NCBI RefSeq assembly: GCF_001975665.1 | Contig: NZ_CP019419.1 | Coordinates: forward strand, 992,001-1,056,000 | Source: Polaribacter reichenbachii | GTDB lineage: Bacteria; Bacteroidota; Bacteroidia; Flavobacteriales; Flavobacteriaceae | Length of the DNA: 64,000 nucleotides | Reading direction: 5' to 3' | Part shown: piece by piece, positions 26,997-35,709 of the stretch | Layout of the letters: each line of letters begins with the position of its first letter | Position numbering within the stretch: the stretch's first letter is position 1 | Position numbers and translations under genes: made by a program | Notes under the pieces: model-generated | Seen by the model: only the letters and a program-made list of their open reading frames with translations | What the model was told of the DNA's origin: nothing | Databases searched by the model: none

Positions 26997-28412
26997 TTAT
27001 TTACCCCATACTTTTTCCATTTCCTCTAAAGTTTTACCTTTGGTTTCTGGCACGTATTTCCATACAATAAATGTTGCAATTATTCCCATTAATCCGTAAA
27101 TCCAATAGGCAAATCCGTGATTGAATTTTTCTAGTAAATAGGAGTTTTTATCCATCATAGGAAAAGTCCAAGAAACAATATAATTGGCAATCCATTGTGC
27201 TGCAACAGCAAGTGCCATTGCTTTGCCTCTAATTTTATTCGGGAAAATTTCTGATAACAACACCCATACTACTGGCCCCCAACTCATCGCAAAACTTGCA
27301 ACATAAACCAACATACAAATCAATGCAAAAACACCCACAGATTCACTAAAAAATGCGCCTCCTAATGCAAACATGGCAACTGCCATACCTAAAGCTCCAA
27401 TAATCATTAGAGGTTTTCTACCGAATTTATCTACTGTCATAATAGCTAAAACCGTAAATAATAAGTTTACAGCACCAACAATTATAGTTTGTAATAAAGC
27501 TGTATCTGTACCAGAACCCATACTTTTAAAGATTTCTGGTGCATAATATAAAACTACATTAATACCCACGAATTGCTGAAAAATAGACAATAACAAACCT
27601 ATTATAATCACACCAATTCCGAAAGAAAACAATTTTCCTGAATGACTAACAACTGTATTTTGAATTTCGGCTAAAATTCTTTTTCCTTCTTCTAAACCAT
27701 TAACCTTTATTAAAACATTTAATGCTTTTTCTGGATTGTTCTTTAAAACCAAAGATCTTGGTGTATCTGGTACAAAAAACAATAAAAATAAAAATAAACA
27801 TGCAGGTATCATTTCTGATGCAAACATCCATCTCCAACCAATAGTATTCAACCAAGTATCATTTCCTTGTTTTGCTATATAGTAGTTTACAAAATACACC
27901 ACTAACATACCAAAAATTATAGCAAACTGATTTAAAGAAACTAATTTACCTCTACTTTTTGCAGGTGCAATTTCTGCAATATACAAAGGCGATAACATAG
28001 AAGCTAAACCAACTCCTATACCACCAATAATTCTATAAACTATAAATACGTAAATTAAATTATGATCGCCTTCGCCAATTGGTTTTATAAATATTTCTGG
28101 CATTGATGAACCTAATGCTGAAAACAGAAACAGCAAAGCAGCTAGAATTAACCCTTTTTTTCTACCTAATTTTTTACTGACAACACCACCAAAAATTCCA
28201 CCAATTATACAACCAATTAATGCACTAGAAACAACAAAACCTAAACGTGCATTTGCAGCATTTTCTCCTAACTTAAAAGGAAGTACAAAAAAACTTTCTA
28301 AAGAGCTTACTGTACCCGAAATCACTGCTGTATCGTAACCAAATAACAATCCACCTAAGGTGGCTACTAAAGTTAGTTTTAGCAGATAACCTGAACTCGT
28401 TGTTTTTTCCAT
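26997..28412 (-). CDS. xylE: XylE-type sugar:H+ symporter (major facilitator superfamily)
   Basis: This 471-residue inner-membrane transporter of the sugar-porter family has twelve expected hydrophobic segments. It carries the signatures GGLLFGYDTAVISG near the N-terminus, KKLGRKKG and DKFGRKP loop motifs, PDTPRSL, and PETKGKTLEEME at the C-terminus. It resembles bacterial D-xylose:H+ symporters, and its place after xylA and xylB supports xylose as cargo. The gene is separated from xylA by a strong 17-base hairpin (28443-28479). It may therefore be expressed at a lower level or from another start. A terminator follows it. Glucose or galactose uptake is possible in this family, so the symbol reflects context as well as sequence. 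Confidence 0.87.
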   Translation of the reverse strand: MEKTTSSGYLLKLTLVATLGGLLFGYDTAVISGTVSSLESFFVLPFKLGENAANARLGFVVSSALIGCIIGGIFGGVVSKKLGRKKGLILAALLFLFSALGSSMPEIFIKPIGEGDHNLIYVFIVYRIIGGIGVGLASMLSPLYIAEIAPAKSRGKLVSLNQFAIIFGMLVVYFVNYYIAKQGNDTWLNTIGWRWMFASEMIPACLFLFLLFFVPDTPRSLVLKNNPEKALNVLIKVNGLEEGKRILAEIQNTVVSHSGKLFSFGIGVIIIGLLLSIFQQFVGINVVLYYAPEIFKSMGSGTDTALLQTIIVGAVNLLFTVLAIMTVDKFGRKPLMIIGALGMAVAMFALGGAFFSESVGVFALICMLVYVASFAMSWGPVVWVLLSEIFPNKIRGKAMALAVAAQWIANYIVSWTFPMMDKNSYLLEKFNHGFAYWIYGLMGIIATFIVWKYVPETKGKTLEEMEKVWGK

Positions 28413-28442
28413 AATGTTGTTTTTAGTAATTAGTTTTAGTCA

Positions 28443-28479
28443 AAAAACCCAACTAAATAAAATATTTAGTTGGGTTTTT
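28443..28479. terminator. Strong hairpin between xylA and the permease
   Basis: A perfect 17-base stem (AAAAACCCAACTAAATA / TATTTAGTTGGGTTTTT) with a 3-base loop has T runs on both strands. It lies 5 bases after the xylA stop and 30 bases before the permease start. As a terminator it would reduce read-through from xylA into the permease gene. Confidence 0.88.
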
Positions 28480-28484
28480 GTTTT

Positions 28485-29810
28485 TTAGATATATTGATTA
28501 ATAATGTTTTCGAACAATTCTTGTTTACCACTTTTTAAAGTTAACTCTCCATTTTCTTGTGCAATCTTGTATAAATCTTGCATTGTTAATTTTCCGTCTT
28601 CAAAAGATTTTCCATTACCAGCATCAAAAGAAGCGTAACGTTCTTCTCTTAATTTTTCGTAAGGTGAAGAAGTCATAATTTTATCAGCAATTAATAAAGC
28701 TCTTGCAAATGTGTCTGCACCACCAATATGAGCATAAAAAACATCCTCTAAATCTGTAGAATTTCTTCGGATTTTAGCATCAAAATTGATACCTCCACCT
28801 TGTAAACCACCAGCTTTTAAGAATACTAACATAGCTTCTGTAGTTTCTTGAATGTTATTTGGAAACTGATCTGTATCCCATCCGTTTTGATAATCTCCAC
28901 GATTTGCATCTAAACTACCCAACATTCCTGCATTTGCAGCAACTTCTAATTCGTGTTGAAAAGTATGTTGTGCTAATGTTGCGTGATTTACTTCGATATT
29001 CATTTTAAAATCGTCTTGTAAACCATATTTATTTAAGAACCCAATTGCTGTTGCTGAATCAAAATCGTATTGATGTTTCATTGGCTCCATTGGCTTAGGC
29101 TCAATAAAGAAATTACCTTTAAAACCTTGGGCTCTTGCATAGTCTCTTGCCATTGTTAAAAACTGACCCATATGATCTAACTCACGACCCATATCTGTAT
29201 TTAACAAAGACATATAACCTTCTCTACCACCCCAAAAAACATAATTCTCTCCACCTAAAGCAATAGTTGCATCTAAAGCCAATTTTATTTGACCACCTGC
29301 TCTTGCAACTACATTGAAATCTGGATTTGTAGCAGCACCATTCATATATCTTGGATTAGAAAAACAGTTTGCTGTACCCCATAATAATTTGATACCAGAT
29401 TCAGCTTGTTTACCTTTTAAATACTCTGTAATTGTTGCTAATCTTTGTTCTGATTCTGCAAAAGTTGTGCCTTCTTGAATTAAATCGTAATCGTGAAAAC
29501 AGAAATAATCAAAACCCATTTTACTAATAAATTCGAAAGCTGCATCTGCTTTATCTTTTGCTGCTTGTACTGGATCTGAAGATTGATCCCAAGCAAAATT
29601 TTGTGTTCCAGGACCAAAAGGATCTGAACCTTGACCACAGAATGTATGCCAATACGCAATTGCAAATTTAAAATGCTCACGCATTGTTTTACCTGCCACA
29701 ACCTGGTCTGGATTGTAGTATTTAAACGCTAAAGGATTGTCTGATTCCTTACCTTCAAATTTAATTTCTCCAATACCTTTATAGTATTCTTTATTTCCTA
29801 TAATTGCCAT
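28485..29810 (-). CDS. xylA: Xylose isomerase
   Basis: This 441-residue cytoplasmic enzyme interconverts D-xylose and D-xylulose. The TIM-barrel motifs of the long (class II) xylose isomerases are present: FCFHDYDL around residue 101, the [17 protein letters not shown] segment, [13 protein letters not shown] with metal-binding glutamate, [19 protein letters not shown] and [17 protein letters not shown]. Length agrees with the family. It follows xylulokinase by 17 bases, forming the core of operon E. A hairpin immediately downstream marks a likely transcript end. Nothing in the protein is unusual; it fixes xylose as a sugar this organism gains from the glycans handled here or from other xylans. 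Confidence 0.97.
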   Translation of the reverse strand: MAIIGNKEYYKGIGEIKFEGKESDNPLAFKYYNPDQVVAGKTMREHFKFAIAYWHTFCGQGSDPFGPGTQNFAWDQSSDPVQAAKDKADAAFEFISKMGFDYFCFHDYDLIQEGTTFAESEQRLATITEYLKGKQAESGIKLLWGTANCFSNPRYMNGAATNPDFNVVARAGGQIKLALDATIALGGENYVFWGGREGYMSLLNTDMGRELDHMGQFLTMARDYARAQGFKGNFFIEPKPMEPMKHQYDFDSATAIGFLNKYGLQDDFKMNIEVNHATLAQHTFQHELEVAANAGMLGSLDANRGDYQNGWDTDQFPNNIQETTEAMLVFLKAGGLQGGGINFDAKIRRNSTDLEDVFYAHIGGADTFARALLIADKIMTSSPYEKLREERYASFDAGNGKSFEDGKLTMQDLYKIAQENGELTLKSGKQELFENIINQYI

Positions 29811-29827
29811 AATTTTTTTTTATTAAT

Positions 29828-31306
29828 TTATTTACTTAATTTTTTTTCTAATTCGGTTTTCCAGTTTTGATAAGCTTCTTCGTAAGCCTTTTTATTTTTT
29901 AAAGGAACAAATGTCATTACATGATCATTATTAGTAATGTTTTCGCCAAAGGTTTTAAAATCGCCATTTCTTAAACCTACTGCTCTTGCAGCGCCAATTG
30001 CACCTGTTGTATTATAAATCTCTATTTCTTGCCCTATTAAAGTAGCCACTGTATTTGAGAATATTTCTGAACGGAATAAATTATCATTCCCTGCTCTAAT
30101 TACATCAATTTTTGCGTTGTCGTTTTTTAAGATTTCCATTCCGTATACAAATGAAAAAGCAATACCTTCTAAAGCTGCTCTGTATAAATGTCCGTTATTA
30201 TGAATATTGAAATTTACATTCACAAAATGAGCACCAATATTTGTGTTATTTAGCATACGTTCTGCTCCATTACCAAAAGGTAAAATGGAAACACCTTCTG
30301 AACCCACAGCAACTTGAGATGCTTTTTCGTTCATCTCTTCGTAAGAAATATCACCTAAATTATTTTTAAGCCATCTATACAAAATACCTGAACCATTAAT
30401 ACATAACAACTTACCTACATTTTTAAGATTTTTAGCATAATTAATGTGTGCAAAATTGTTAATTCTGATAGATTCTTTTGATTTTAATTGATCTGTAACT
30501 GCATAAATAACGCCAGATGTACCACCAGTTGCAGCAACTTCACCAGGATTAAACACATTTAAAGACAATGCATTATTAGGCTGATCTCCTGCTCTGTATA
30601 CAATAGGAATTCCTTTTGGTAAGCCAGTAATTTCTGAAGCTTTTGCATGAACTTCGCCTTGATTTGTAAAATTATCGACAACTTCTGGAGTTAAGGATGG
30701 CGATATTCCATAATATTCTAATAACCAGTCTGCAACTTTATCTTCTTTATAATCCCAAAGAATACCTTCTGATAAACTATTTTTAGTTGTGCAGACTTTA
30801 CCAGATAATTTCGCTGCGATAAAATCTCCAGGTAACATATATTTATGAATTTTATCATAAACTTCTGGTTCATTATCTTTTACCCATTTTAATTTAGAAG
30901 CTGTAAAATTTCCAGGAGAATTTAGTAAATGTTCTGTACACTTTTCTTCTAAATCGTTAAAGGCTTTGTTGCCAATTGCTACTGCTCTACTGTCGCACCA
31001 AATAATTGAATTTCGTAAAGATTTAAGATTTTCATCAACCACAACCAATCCATGCATTTGATAAGAAATGCCTATACCTGTAATTTTAGATGCATCTATT
31101 CCTGATTCTGCAATGGCTTTTTTTGTAGCAATACAAATATAATTCCACCACATTTCAGGGTCTTGTTCTGCCCAATCATTCTGAACTGCTAAAATTTCCA
31201 TTTCAGCTTCTGGTTCATTTTTTGTGATGATATTTGCGCCCGATTTTGCATCAACCAAAGCAACTTTTATAGAAGAACTACCAATATCGTAACCTATGTA
31301 ATACAT
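29828..31306 (-). CDS. xylB: Xylulokinase
   Basis: This 492-residue cytoplasmic kinase of the FGGY family phosphorylates D-xylulose to xylulose 5-phosphate for the pentose phosphate pathway. It opens with YYIGYDIGSSSIKVALVD (ATP-binding fold), has GIGISYQMHGLV and IIWCDSRA, a GTSGVIYAV loop and the C-terminal ALEGIAFSFVYGMEI signature. It starts 3 bases after the regulator stop codon and precedes xylA by 17 bases, so regulator, kinase and isomerase share one message. Other FGGY sugars are possible by family, but the position next to xylose isomerase makes the role clear. Confidence 0.95.
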   Translation of the reverse strand: MYYIGYDIGSSSIKVALVDAKSGANIITKNEPEAEMEILAVQNDWAEQDPEMWWNYICIATKKAIAESGIDASKITGIGISYQMHGLVVVDENLKSLRNSIIWCDSRAVAIGNKAFNDLEEKCTEHLLNSPGNFTASKLKWVKDNEPEVYDKIHKYMLPGDFIAAKLSGKVCTTKNSLSEGILWDYKEDKVADWLLEYYGISPSLTPEVVDNFTNQGEVHAKASEITGLPKGIPIVYRAGDQPNNALSLNVFNPGEVAATGGTSGVIYAVTDQLKSKESIRINNFAHINYAKNLKNVGKLLCINGSGILYRWLKNNLGDISYEEMNEKASQVAVGSEGVSILPFGNGAERMLNNTNIGAHFVNVNFNIHNNGHLYRAALEGIAFSFVYGMEILKNDNAKIDVIRAGNDNLFRSEIFSNTVATLIGQEIEIYNTTGAIGAARAVGLRNGDFKTFGENITNNDHVMTFVPLKNKKAYEEAYQNWKTELEKKLSK

Positions 31307-31309
31307 AAT

Positions 31310-32311
31310 TTATAATGATTCTCTTAGTGTTAATTTTGTAGGCACATAATGCTGCATTAATTTATCTTGCATTACAAATTCTGCTGCTTTTGTTCCTAAT
31401 TCTTTAAAATCTGTAGAAATGACTGAAATACCTTTGTAAATAAATTTTTTCATAGGTGTTTCGTTATAAGAAAGAAAGCCTACGTCTTTACCAGGCTCGT
31501 AATTTTTCTCTTTAGATTGCTCTAAAAACCTACCCAACATTCTATCACTCGTACTTATATAAGCAGTGTTTTTATGAACTTTAAATGTTTTTGGGTCTGT
31601 AACAATTCTATAATTGAAATTATTTAAAGCACAATATTCTTTAAAATAATCTACTGTTTCTATAGGATGATAAGTAAAAGTTGGATACAAGAAAACCAAT
31701 TCTTTATACTTACTAAACGCTTCTGTTGCACCTTTTAAAGCTTCGAAAAAAGATTGCCCAAAATCTTGAAAAACGTAATTATTGTTGCTAATAGAATGTA
31801 CGCTCCAATCTATTAATAATAATTTATCATTATCAATATCAGCAATTACCTCAGGCACATCATTATGATTAAAAGGCATTACAACATACTTGTAATATTT
31901 ACCTTTAGAATTGTTTAAAATGGTTTTAAAATTATCAATATTATAATGATGAAATTGTAAATCGACAATTATATTTTCTGATAAATTTTGCACAAAAGAA
32001 TGATAAACCACTTCTTTATACGCCTTAAAAGTATCTAACACCAACAAAACTTTTTTAGTTTCATTGGCTATATAATACCCTTTATTAGGTACAGATTCTA
32101 TAACTCCGTTTTCTTTTAAAATAGAATATGCTTTAAAAACAGTGTCTCTAGAAAGTTGAGTGGCTGCGCAAATTTTATTTACTGAAGGGATAGCATCTCC
32201 AATAACAAAAAGGTTTTCTGCGATAGCATCATTAATAGCATTTACAATCTGTTGATATTTTGGAATATCACTTTGATGATTAATTTTAAAATAAAAATTT
32301 GTTTTATCCAT
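31310..32311 (-). CDS. GntR-type regulator with periplasmic-binding-protein-like sensor, probable xylose regulator
   Basis: This 333-residue transcription factor has a GntR-family winged helix at about residues 12-80 (DIPKYQQIVNAINDAI, then IPSVNKICAATQLSRDTVFKAYSILKENG). A LacI-like sugar-sensing domain fills the rest, ending in GKDVGFLSYNETPMKKFIYKGIS. The same two-part design is known from arabinose-type regulators of Firmicutes and Bacteroidota. It heads the xylose operon, so it most likely senses xylose or xylulose and controls itself, xylB, xylA and the permease. Direct repeats of AGAAC just before its start codon are a plausible autoregulatory operator. Its motif shares the AGAACA half-site with the promoters described elsewhere in the window, so it may act more widely. 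Confidence 0.87.
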   Translation of the reverse strand: MDKTNFYFKINHQSDIPKYQQIVNAINDAIAENLFVIGDAIPSVNKICAATQLSRDTVFKAYSILKENGVIESVPNKGYYIANETKKVLLVLDTFKAYKEVVYHSFVQNLSENIIVDLQFHHYNIDNFKTILNNSKGKYYKYVVMPFNHNDVPEVIADIDNDKLLLIDWSVHSISNNNYVFQDFGQSFFEALKGATEAFSKYKELVFLYPTFTYHPIETVDYFKEYCALNNFNYRIVTDPKTFKVHKNTAYISTSDRMLGRFLEQSKEKNYEPGKDVGFLSYNETPMKKFIYKGISVISTDFKELGTKAAEFVMQDKLMQHYVPTKLTLRESL

Positions 32312-32330
32312 ACTGTTCTGTTCCGTTCTG
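32312..32330 (-). promoter_or_regulatory. AGAAC direct repeats at the regulator start codon
   Basis: Directly before the ATG of the GntR-type gene the minus strand reads CAGAACGGAACAGAACAGT, with two AGAAC units and one GGAAC unit. Overlap with the translation start region suits an autoregulatory operator. No binding data; inferred from repeat structure. Confidence 0.45.
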
Positions 32331-32390
32331 TAAATATATGAAAAAATGTGAATAAAACTTATTCTACCTATAAAAAATATTATATCAACA

Positions 32391-32426
32391 AAAAAAAGCA
32401 GATTTATAATTAAATCTGCTTTTTTT
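32391..32426. terminator. Terminator between sulfatase and xylose operon
   Basis: A perfect 16-base stem (AAAAAAAGCAGATTTA / TAAATCTGCTTTTTTT) with loop TAAT has strong U runs on both strands. It sits 19 bases beyond the stop of the sulfatase at 32446-34122 and ends that transcript before the regulator promoter. Confidence 0.92.
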
Positions 32427-32445
32427 AATTTTATAGTTCTAACTA

Positions 32446-34122
32446 TTAGTCATTCCAATGTTCATCAATCACTTTTTGAATATGAGGATATTTTTCGCCA
32501 TCTTCTTCATTTAGTTCTTTACGCTTGGCAATTAACTGCTCTTTTAAATTGGCAATAATATCTTTGTATTCTGGATCATTGTATGCGTTATTCATTTCTT
32601 TAGGATCTTTTGTTAAGTCGTAAAACTCCCAAGCAGCTGGTGTGTGTAAGGTAAATCGATTACCCCAACTTTTTTTGTTCCAATCTGCATCTGGATTGTC
32701 TGTATCTACCCAATATTTACCATAAAAGAAAATTAGTTTGTGAGTTTTAGTTCTAATACCAAAATGTGCAGGATTTGCATGTGCATGTGCCATGTGCATC
32801 CAATATCTGTAATAAGTAGATTGTTGCCAACCTTCTGGTTCTTTACCAGTTTCTAAAATATGTTTAAAACTATGCCCTTGCATTTTTTCTGGTGGTGTAC
32901 CACCTGCCATTTCTATTAAAGTTGGTGCAAAATCTGTATTATTTATAATTGCATCAGTTCTACTTCCTGCTTTTATAGACTCAGGATATCTTACAAAAAA
33001 TGGCATACGTAAAGATTCTTCATACATCCATCTTTTATCAATGTAATCGTGCTCACCTAGCATAAAACCTTGATCACCAGTATAAACAATAATGGTATTA
33101 TCATACAAACCTTCTTCTTTTAGGTATTTTATTAATCGTGCAACATTATCATCTACACCTTTTACACATCTTAAATATCTTTTTAAGTATTCTTGATAAG
33201 TAGCACTCATGTATTCTTTTTCGCTTAAACCATCAGCTTGATGAATATCAAAATCTGGATTGTTTCTTTTAGAATATTTATTGCTCCACATACGCATTCC
33301 CATATGTCTAATTGTATTTCTTTTTGATAAAGATGAACCAATTACATGAATTAAAGAGTCGTTTTTACCTCTTGTACCTTCAGAACCATTATTACCATTA
33401 TCGTAATAACTTTCTGGTTCAGGAATAAAAGTGTCTGCTAAATAATCTTTGTATCTTGGTGCATACTCAAAATCGTCATGAGGTGCTTTGTATTGATGAA
33501 ATAGTACAAACGGTTTATTCTTATCTCTCTTATTTTTTAACCAATCTAAAGTAATGTCTGCAACAATATCTGAACTGTGCCCTTTGTACATTTTACCTTC
33601 GTAAGCTGGGTCTTTTTCATTAGCGAAATTCATACCTGTTTCTGTTAGGTAAGGATCGAAATAAGAACCTTGCTGACCGTGTTTTGTAAATACGTTATAA
33701 TAATCGAAATTTGGTTCTTCTTTTAAATGCCATTTACCAACTATTGCAGTTTGGTAACCTAATTTTTTCATTTCAATTGGCAAATATTGATGCTCTTTTG
33801 GTAAACTACCTTCTAAATCTAATACTCCATTTGCTTGTGAATGTTGCCCAGATAAAATGGCTGCTCTACTTGGTGTACAAATTGAATTGTTTACAAAACA
33901 GTTGTCAAAAATCATCCCTTCATTCGCAATCTTATCTAAAGTTGGTGTAGGATTTAATTTTGATAAACGACTGTTATAAATCCCAAAAGCTTGAGAAGTA
34001 TGGTCGTCTGCCATAATGTAAATAATATTTGGTTGCTTTGCCGTTTTTTGACTTTCTGCTTGCTTACAAGAAAAAATACTTAGCACTAAAGTTAGAATTG
34101 CAATTCTTTTTAAAAATATCAT
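32446..34122 (-). CDS. S1-family sulfatase lipoprotein
   Basis: This 558-residue sulfatase has a lipoprotein signal (SIFSC, lipid cysteine residue 19). Motifs are MADDHT at about 37-42, NSICTPSRAAILSG with the formylglycine cysteine at residue 82, GKWHLKE, and TGDQGFMLGEHDYIDKRWMYEES. The last pattern is typical of the subgroup that includes many glycosaminoglycan-type and algal-glycan sulfatases. All active-site motifs are intact. It is monocistronic: a terminator follows at 32391-32426, and a conserved AGAACAT/TCATTTG promoter block precedes it by 72-103 bases. Having its own promoter of the same design as the GH2 and GH16 units suggests joint control with them. Confidence 0.95.
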   Translation of the reverse strand: MIFLKRIAILTLVLSIFSCKQAESQKTAKQPNIIYIMADDHTSQAFGIYNSRLSKLNPTPTLDKIANEGMIFDNCFVNNSICTPSRAAILSGQHSQANGVLDLEGSLPKEHQYLPIEMKKLGYQTAIVGKWHLKEEPNFDYYNVFTKHGQQGSYFDPYLTETGMNFANEKDPAYEGKMYKGHSSDIVADITLDWLKNKRDKNKPFVLFHQYKAPHDDFEYAPRYKDYLADTFIPEPESYYDNGNNGSEGTRGKNDSLIHVIGSSLSKRNTIRHMGMRMWSNKYSKRNNPDFDIHQADGLSEKEYMSATYQEYLKRYLRCVKGVDDNVARLIKYLKEEGLYDNTIIVYTGDQGFMLGEHDYIDKRWMYEESLRMPFFVRYPESIKAGSRTDAIINNTDFAPTLIEMAGGTPPEKMQGHSFKHILETGKEPEGWQQSTYYRYWMHMAHAHANPAHFGIRTKTHKLIFFYGKYWVDTDNPDADWNKKSWGNRFTLHTPAAWEFYDLTKDPKEMNNAYNDPEYKDIIANLKEQLIAKRKELNEEDGEKYPHIQKVIDEHWND

Positions 34123-34194
34123 TGAGTAACTATTTTATAATAATTAATTATCGACTATAACAAATAACTAATAATTTACATTAAAGCAGCTACA

Positions 34195-34225
34195 CAAATG
34201 AGCTGAACAATAAAACAAATGTTCT
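34195..34225 (-). promoter_or_regulatory. Composite block AGAACATTTGTT ... GCTCATTTG before a sulfatase gene
   Basis: On the minus strand AGAACATTTGTT starts at 34225 and TCATTTG ends at 34195, with TCATTTG beginning 24 bases after the first A. The sulfatase start is 72 bases further on. The same order and exact spacing recur before 60599 and 63189. TTTG could be the -33 element of a Bacteroidetes promoter and AGAACAT the regulator site. Confidence 0.65.
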
Positions 34226-34254
34226 TTTAAGCAAACATTTTACTGTATTTTATC

Positions 34255-35709
34255 TTAACTTTTTAATAAGTCTTGCTCCCAATATTTTACAATTTGCTCA
34301 TCTGTAGCATTTTCTGGTAAACCTCTTTTTTTTATTCCTTTTAAATAATATTGATAAGAACCTGTTTTAGCTTTAAGAATTGCTGCTGCAGATTCTGGTT
34401 TTCTATTCTTTTCGATGTCTTTTAATTTGACTGATAAAACTTTAAATAGTGTATTTTTTATGGTTTGATATTCCTCTTTATCAGATAAATTATACAGCTC
34501 ATTTTTATCATCTTGTAAATTATACAACTCTATTTCTGGGCGCGTTTTTGCCATAAACTGATTGTATGGATATTTTAATTCGCCTTTTTGATGTAACACA
34601 TTATACAACGAAAAAGCTGGGTATTGTAATTTTTTATAGGATGATAATTGCATATAGGGTAAATGTGGCATTCTGTTCCAAATTAATTTAAATTTACCAT
34701 CTGAAATTGAGCGAATATCATCTACAGCATCTCCACAACGATCTCTAAAGCCAAAAATATAATTTCTTTTTTTACCACCTAAAACATCTTTTCCATACAT
34801 ATTTTTAGGAACATCGATATTTGCTAATTTTAACGTACTTGAGGTAATATCAACCAAACTGATTAAATCATCTTTAACTGTACCTGCTTTTAATTTCTTT
34901 GGATAACGAACAATTAACGGAATTGCCAAACCACCTTCATACAACCATTGTTTATCTCTTAAATGCGGACGCCCATGATCGCCAAAAAGAATTACAATGG
35001 TATTATCTGCTAAACCTTCTTTTTCTAATCTTTCAAGAATTTGACCTACTTGTTTATCGCCAATTTGAACACTTTCTAAATATTTTGCCCAATCTGCTTT
35101 TAACAAAGGATGATTAGGATACGAACCAGGTAAGGTTACTTTTTTATAATCTATTGCGTTTTCTTTATCGTATTTAAAACTACGATGTGGTTCGTGAATT
35201 TGTACTTGTGCAAAAAATGGTTGCCCTTCTTTTCTTTGATTCCAGTCTGTGCCATCAAAAAAATTGTTACCTAAAAAATTATAATCTTCTTTTCCTTTTT
35301 TGTTCATATTATGTGCCCAACCATTGCTACAGAAATAACCATTTTTTTGAAAAATTTCCATAATTGTAGCAACCCCATCAGGTAAATTTTCTTTATCAAT
35401 TGTTCTATGATTAAGCACATTTATAGCACTAGGATACATACCTGTAATCTGCGAAGAACGACTTGATGAACAAACTGGCGCATTAGAATAAGCGTTTGTA
35501 TAACGTATACCTTCTTGTGCCAATTTATCCATATTTGGTGTTTTAACATCTGTGTTTCCATAACAACTTAACTCTCTTCCAAGATCGTCTAAATTAATCC
35601 AAAGAATGTTGGGTTGTTGAATTATAGTTGTTTGTGTACTTTTTTGACATCCTATGAAAAGAAGAAAAGTGATACTATAAAAAACAGACTTAATTTTAAA
35701 ACTATTCAT
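34255..35709 (-). CDS. S1-family sulfatase with CSSSR activation motif
   Basis: This 484-residue lipoprotein sulfatase (lipid cysteine residue 21) has NLDDLG at about 39-44 and FGDHGRPHLRDKQWLYEGG, resembling the heparan-N-sulfatase-like subgroup. The activation motif reads APVCSSSRSSQITG (cysteine 80), so the usual proline or alanine at the third position is serine. The GKWH signature is replaced by CSNGWAHNM. These changes set it apart from the other nine sulfatases of the window. It overlaps the GH117 gene upstream by 8 bases and is the last gene of the symporter operon. It is probably active if the maturase accepts CxSSR, which is reported in some sulfatase subfamilies, but that is a family-level statement. 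Confidence 0.93.
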   Translation of the reverse strand: MNSFKIKSVFYSITFLLFIGCQKSTQTTIIQQPNILWINLDDLGRELSCYGNTDVKTPNMDKLAQEGIRYTNAYSNAPVCSSSRSSQITGMYPSAINVLNHRTIDKENLPDGVATIMEIFQKNGYFCSNGWAHNMNKKGKEDYNFLGNNFFDGTDWNQRKEGQPFFAQVQIHEPHRSFKYDKENAIDYKKVTLPGSYPNHPLLKADWAKYLESVQIGDKQVGQILERLEKEGLADNTIVILFGDHGRPHLRDKQWLYEGGLAIPLIVRYPKKLKAGTVKDDLISLVDITSSTLKLANIDVPKNMYGKDVLGGKKRNYIFGFRDRCGDAVDDIRSISDGKFKLIWNRMPHLPYMQLSSYKKLQYPAFSLYNVLHQKGELKYPYNQFMAKTRPEIELYNLQDDKNELYNLSDKEEYQTIKNTLFKVLSVKLKDIEKNRKPESAAAILKAKTGSYQYYLKGIKKRGLPENATDEQIVKYWEQDLLKS

